NCBI GenBank assembly: GCA_027924645.1
Contig: BSBN01000233.1
Coordinates: 3,800,501 to 3,864,500 of the forward strand
DNA length: 64,000 nucleotides
Direction: 5' to 3'
Origin: Cunninghamia lanceolata
Lineage: Eukaryota > Streptophyta > Pinopsida > Cupressales > Cupressaceae
A model generated the notes under the pieces. That model was not told the DNA's origin and ran no database searches. It saw only the letters and a list, made by a program, of their open reading frames with translations. Numbering within the stretch: position 1 is the first letter of the stretch; each line of letters opens with the position of its first letter. Positions 58,960 to 64,000 of this stretch are shown here, piece by piece. Made by a program: the position numbers and the translations under genes.

Positions 58960-60265
58960 TGGTGATAAATGTTGCAATGCATGGACGTCTGGCACACAGA
59001 TTTTAGGTCAGCATCTTGATGCCTTATCCTTTGAATGTCAAGGTCTTCCAGAAATAAGGGCAATAAAATAACGCTGTTACCAGATCATCTATATTTTGTC
59101 ACCACCTTCTGCAACAGATTTTTTCTAGTATTAAAAGCCAGAGACAAAGAAAGAATGGACTTATCATTGACTACTAACGCAAAACGTCAAAAATCTTAAA
59201 TACTATAATCAATTTTAAGAACTTCTTGGTCGAAATTTAGATGATGTCAATGTCTTTCCACGTTAAGCATGTTAATCTTCAAAATCCAAAGGAGGTGGTA
59301 TATGGCAAGAAACCGTAAAATTTTGTACCATATGTACTCACATTCCGTGCCAGTGCAATCCATCTTTTCGAACACGTCACTTTTTCACTAGAAGTCCACA
59401 TTTCTTCATATTTAACGTGTCTAAAAGGGGATAGAGGTTGGATTACTTGGTGGAATCACTCGCACTACTCATTTTCTAAAGATTTTTGAGCACCAATAGA
59501 TTAGGATATACCATCCTACATGGCCATGTCATTAGAGCTTAGTCGACTCTGGTAATCTAGAAGCAATCTCTTTCATAAACCTCTCCAAGTTCCAATGTTT
59601 AATTTGTGTCCTGAAATGTAGGTGGCTAGTGCTTGTATGCTTCTAAGGGAACTCAAAACAAACCCATATTTCATTGGTTGAAGATTAACAAGATTCTTCT
59701 AGGTCTTGTGAGCAACAAATTCTATTAAAAAAATCAAAACCATCAAAGATGCTAATAAATGCCTTTGTTGAGCATTATATGAAGGTTTTGAAAGCTCGAG
59801 AAACCTAGATTTAAAAGGGAAAGAAGTGCTCAATATATGTTTGTCCAAGTGTATGGAAATGGGGGTCTAAATAGAGGTCAAAAGGGACCACTTTGTTTTC
59901 TTGAAAGTAATTTGAGATGCTTATGCTCAAAATTTGAAGATATGATAAAAACAAAAAACTAGTGCTCAAAGTTTAGTTCCTAAACTACTACTTTTTTTAA
60001 AATGGTGGAGATTTAGAGGGTCAAGTGTTGAGAGCACACAAAGTGGTCATATTTTTGTGAAAAAAATATAACATAGTGTCAGGCAAACTTCCCCGGGGCC
60101 CATTTTTTGTGTTTTGATAATATTTCATAAATCTCTTTAGTGAAAAGTTAACTAAGATCATGTAATAGGTGAGATATTTTTTTTGCTAATTTTTAAATCA
60201 TATTATTTTTTTACTAATTTTCTAAGTAGACAAATCCTAGAAAATGAAAAACTGAACATGCTACC
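58960..60265. other. Upstream flank of the NPF gene, no gene recognised
   Basis: About 1.3 kb with no recognised coding frame or repeat pair. It would contain any distal promoter elements of the NPF gene; none was identified. Confidence 0.45.
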
Positions 60266-61410
60266 CCACTAATTTTGATAAAACTAATCAATGTTTTTTT
60301 ACTGTATATAAAGTGAAGTGTAAGATGTGACAATCTACATATTTTTAAAAGTTAAATGAATAAATAAATAATTATGTAGAAATATTATACATGTGTGTAT
60401 GTGAAAAGTAAAGAGATTACTAAATGTACTTAAAGGCTCTCTCCATTGAGTCAGACTATAGTTGTTGCTCTGTTGACACAACGTTTAATCTGCTACATCA
60501 GCGGCAAAGCTCTCCGTAAACACTTATGAATAGGAGGAGAGGTAGTTGGGGATCAAAACCATAATATATTTGGATTTTAGGAAAATAAAAAACATTAGAA
60601 AACTAAGATTGACCCTGACATCTTAATGGTGTTTTCAAGAATCTTGTCCTAAATACGCAAATCTAATGGAAACATTCAACATTTGTATGTCTTTTGTGAA
60701 AGCTGGATTTGGGCACCCAAATTGCATGTCCAACCATTAGGATTGATAAATTAAAATTTGTTCCAAGTATAAGGGTGGGATTTCATTGGTTTAAAGTAGA
60801 ACAACTATGTGTTATAATACAGGTTTAAAAAGTTGTGCTTGAGCCTTAATGCAAGTGTATTATGTTTCCTGGATGTGAGCATGTTTTAGAGAAATATGAA
60901 TGTTTGGCCACTTTTTGACTCTATATTTGTGTACAACCCACTTATACATGGTCACTTATTCTCTTTCCATATCCCAGGCTTTAGCCTATGACAAACTACT
61001 TTCACAATATGACTTTTAATTGATAGTTTTCTATATTACCAATGATAAAAATTCTAGTTGTACTGGAGCTTCTAGTGTGAATTGTACATAATTCTTTTAG
61101 GATGATTCTGGTTTAGATTTAGGCAAGGTCTAATTTGAATCATTTTTATATGAATTCTTTAGGTTCTATCATTAATAAAGAAAACATCAAATCCATACCT
61201 AAAGCTAGAGATCTTGAGTTAATATGCAACTGCAGACCTATCACCTTGTTGAATGTCTCTTATTAGATCATTTCTAAGTATCTTTCACTATGAATTAGAA
61301 TCCTCCCACTTTTTTTCTTGTTAGTGGAAATTGGTAATATTAATGTAGATATATCCTTGACGACCAATGAGAGCACATAAGTGATTCCCACTTTAGGCCA
61401 AAAATAAACT
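60266..61410 (+). repeat. LINE-containing composite repeat, copy 2
   Basis: The diverged partner of 37175-38225 in the same orientation, starting CTAATTTTGATAAAACTAAT. It carries the same LINE RT fragment (near 61140-61270, including RPITLLNV) with stops, and a 116-bp segment (60436-60551) not in copy 1. Confidence 0.75.
60436..60551. repeat. 116-bp segment absent from the other composite copy
   Basis: Lies between TTAAAG and ATCAAAACC, which are adjacent in copy 1. Ends carry CTCTCC and GGAGAG in inverted orientation. No clear target duplication, so insertion here and deletion in copy 1 are both possible. Confidence 0.5.
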
Positions 61411-61714
61411 AAATATAAACTCTTATTACTAAGATAAAGGTATGGTTGATAATTTACATGTCTAAATGAATCAGAGCTAAATATAAACTCTTATTATTGG
61501 TTGTAAGAAATTATAAGATAATTTGGAGGTGTGTAACAACCATTATACTAGCTTATGATATGGAATAATGATTGATCAAGATTAATTTTTGACCCAACAA
61601 TTGAAACAAGGTATGGACATCTTTATATACCCCATGGACAACCCAATCTATGGAAGGCTAACTAGCAAAGCAAGCATTTTAATATTGCAGTTCAGTGTAT
61701 ACATATACATGGGT
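61411..61714. other. Unassigned stretch
   Basis: About 300 bp, AT-rich, nothing recognised. Confidence 0.4.
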
Positions 61715-61764
61715 GTATATATATACATACACACACACACGTGCACACATGCACACATATATTA
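61715..61764. repeat. (TA)n/(CA)n compound microsatellite
   Basis: A run of TATATATATA, then CACACACACAC, and imperfect CACA/GTGCACACAT units. Confidence 0.9.
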
Positions 61765-63007
61765 TCAAAGATATATAATCGTAATGCATACACCTAGGCT
61801 AGGATATTATCCAAACTCCATGCCCTAGATGCAATGCATAGATAAATCAAAATGAGTTGTGTGAAACAAAGATATACTCACCATTATAGAATTTAAACCA
61901 TATTTTCAAACTCAAATAAAAACTTAGAAATGTAGATATATTATACTTGTTATTGCTCACAGCATAAATTAATATATTCCAAATAGATTCAACTTCATAC
62001 CTACTCTGCTTGCCCTCTTCCTAAAGCTCCCTTTGTGTATTTGGAACCCAAAAGCATTCAACACTTCTTCCAAATACCATGCCCCAAAACTAGAAAGAGA
62101 TGCAAATTCCCAAAACCCAAAAAGAAGAGAGAGGAAGTGTAGATTTCTACACCCCAAAAATGAGAGAGGATACCAATTTCAAATGCCCACCTTAATTTTT
62201 AAGATGCATATTTTTTAAATCCCTCTAGGCACCCACTAAGTGGGAGTTAATTACCATAATACCTTTTTGTAACTCCCATTCCACTTTTGTAACTCCCACT
62301 AAGTGTTCTTTGCTAAATATAGAATAATATTAAATTGGTGAAATAGTGCAAAATCCTACTTAAATAATTGAGATAATATAAGCAGATGCATATGAATTAA
62401 ATATTATTAATTCTAAATATAAATGAATGCATATAAATTAATTAATTATAACTCCAATTAGTTTATCTCTAATTATCAAATTAAATAATAATTGAATTTG
62501 CTTCATGACTTTATACTTTATATTAGTTATTGTATAATGCAACTATTATGAAAATAGCAAAGATTTCATACCGACTTGTGAAAAAACTTAGGCATACTTA
62601 TACATGCCTATGATGTTCTATCTAATAGCCAAATCACAAGCTTGATCAATGTGTGGGTTCTCAGTTAGCATGATTCATCTTCCATGTTGTCACCATCTAC
62701 CATCCTCTCCTAGATGATACTCTCCCTCAACATGTTGGAGGGGGAAAATCTATCCTCCATCCACCTTAGATCAAACAAGTGGTAGTTAGTCTATTATAAA
62801 ACCATAATAACGAATAAGTTAAAACACTAACTTCACATGACAACAAATACCATTATCAAGTTCAAACAACTATCATGAAATATCAACTATCATAACATAG
62901 TTCAATGCACAATGAAATATTTAAAATATTAAATACACATCTCTCCATACAATTATTTAGTCATTAAAATATGTCCAAAAATGTATGATAAAAAATGGGG
63001 TGTGACA
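61765..63007 (-). repeat. Possible LTR remnant, right boundary at 63007
   Basis: On the minus strand AGTGGGAAATGA abuts TGTCACACCCCATTTTTT, which resembles a polypurine tract joined to an LTR start. The left boundary and a partner LTR were not found, and 62225-62600 is very AT-rich with no gene. Confidence 0.25.
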
Positions 63008-63688
63008 TCATTTCCCACTAGAAAAAGTCATTATCCTGATGGCTTAATTAAACATGGTAATAAAAGTCTGCTTGAAAACACCAAATATCTAAATTATTAT
63101 ACAAAAAAATGAGGAAAAGCTTTATAAAAATCCCCATAGGCCTCCCATGTTGCATTTCCCTTTGAATATTGGTCCCACAAGACCTTGCACTAAGTTACTT
63201 ATCTATTACACAAGCAGAGCTTGTGAACCTTGAGCACTCTGAGTGGTGCTATCTGTTACATCCCTCTTTTTGGAATCAATAATACTATTTACTTTTTCTT
63301 GAATATTACAGTTATGAAATATGTTGTTAACGTCATAGAAATTGGTGATGTGGTTAGAGAAAGTTAATTCAATGAAATTTTGGAATCTATTGATTATGAT
63401 CAATATGATATTATAAACTAAAATGTCATTTTGTTACGAAAATGTAACGATTGGATATATTATGCATTGATTTGGAATATAGGTGCTTTGACCACAAAAT
63501 TTGTATGTGAGATTGTCATTGCAGGAATAGATGGACCATGTTCGACAAGAAGAGAAAGTATCTTTGAGAAAGAGAATAGACTCTGGAATTAACCATGGGT
63601 GTTTGTTACTGAAAATGCCAAACAGGGAGATAAACCTTGATGCCTTGAATCTAGTCATGTTTGTGGCTAAGATAATTTAAGTCAAGGT
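63008..63688. other. Unassigned stretch
   Basis: No gene recognised. Short minus-strand frames at 63206-63403 and 63434-63658 have no known similarity. Confidence 0.4.
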
Positions 63689-64000
63689 GTTGATGTCTGA
63701 AGTAAAGGTTTTGCACCTTTTGTAAGTCGTCGTATAGAGTTCTGGAAATCGACGTTATTGTCGCAAGTCCTCTTAATCATGTCGTTAATAGGAATGACTA
63801 ATATTTCGATTATATGTAAATATATGAACTTACTTGTGACTGAATTGTGAGTCACGTCTCGTTGTCGAAAGACGCGAGAGCCAAAAATTGTGCATAAAAC
63901 GATGTAAAATCTTGTTCTACGTTACGCCCAATCCGTCGTGATTGTCGTAAAAATGCTTTGGGCATATGTTGTAAACTCATTCCTTTTTGGAGATCGACGG
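63689..64000. other. CpG-rich segment at window edge
   Basis: Base composition changes near 63690: TCG, CGA and CGT motifs become frequent (GTCGTCGTATAG, GTCGAAAGACGCG, GTCGTGATTGTCG). It begins near TGTTGATGTCTG, a plausible LTR end, and runs off the window. No coding frame. Confidence 0.3.

Noticed and set aside
61589..61828. 79-codon plus-strand frame
   Set aside because: It is largely a translation of the TA/CA microsatellite.

Overview
This window looks like nuclear DNA from a seed plant with a large, repeat-filled genome, probably a gymnosperm such as a conifer. That placement is an inference: the sequence shows long gene-free stretches, nested and heavily decayed LTR retrotransposons, LINE and SINE relics and a plant nitrate/peptide transporter gene, but no marker that fixes the species.

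Layout. 1-4 kb: a decayed gag-like minus-strand frame, then sequence with no recognisable gene. 4.06-11.10 kb: a complete minus-strand Copia element (5-bp target duplication TAAGT, about 98% identical LTRs, primer site, polypurine tract) whose single-frame polyprotein has three in-frame stops. 12.7-18.4 kb and 31.3-32.2 kb: an old plus-strand Ty3/gypsy element, probably of the Tat group, with an extra coiled-coil-rich ORF after pol. That extra ORF is split by a second Ty3/gypsy element at 18.38-31.29 kb (target duplication GACAT), which lies on the minus strand, has lost its RT and integrase core, and carries an antisense plant-mobile-domain (PMD) type ORF between pol and its 3' LTR. 32.4-33.3 kb holds an array of CCAnGTGTC-like motifs, perhaps part of the older element's LTR. 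33.8-37.17 kb: a plus-strand Copia relic with one LTR.

37.2-53 kb is older intergenic DNA: a LINE-derived composite repeat (second copy at 60.3-61.4 kb), two diverged copies of a roughly 1.1 kb block (A) and of a block with a shared reading frame (B), and a 223-bp insertion defined by its empty paralogous site. It also holds a U1 snRNA gene with compensatory stem changes, a 62-bp minisatellite, an orphan first-exon fragment of a glutamate:glyoxylate aminotransferase-like gene, and a probable tRNA-derived SINE.

53.0-56.08 kb: a deleted minus-strand Copia element (target duplication TATTT), about 220 bp beyond the 3' end of the only apparently intact protein-coding gene. That gene (56302-58863, minus) encodes an NPF/PTR-family transporter of 604 residues in four exons, with MITE-like inverted-repeat units in two introns and in the 3' flank. 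59-64 kb has no recognised gene; it holds the second LINE composite and possible LTR edges near 63.0 and 63.7 kb.

The window is mainly a record of layered transposition. By LTR divergence the order is old Ty3/gypsy element, then nested Ty3/gypsy (LTRs near 90%), Copia at 53 kb (near 92-93%) and Copia at 4 kb (near 98%). The only likely functional host units I see are the NPF gene and possibly the U1 snRNA gene. All percentages are hand estimates.
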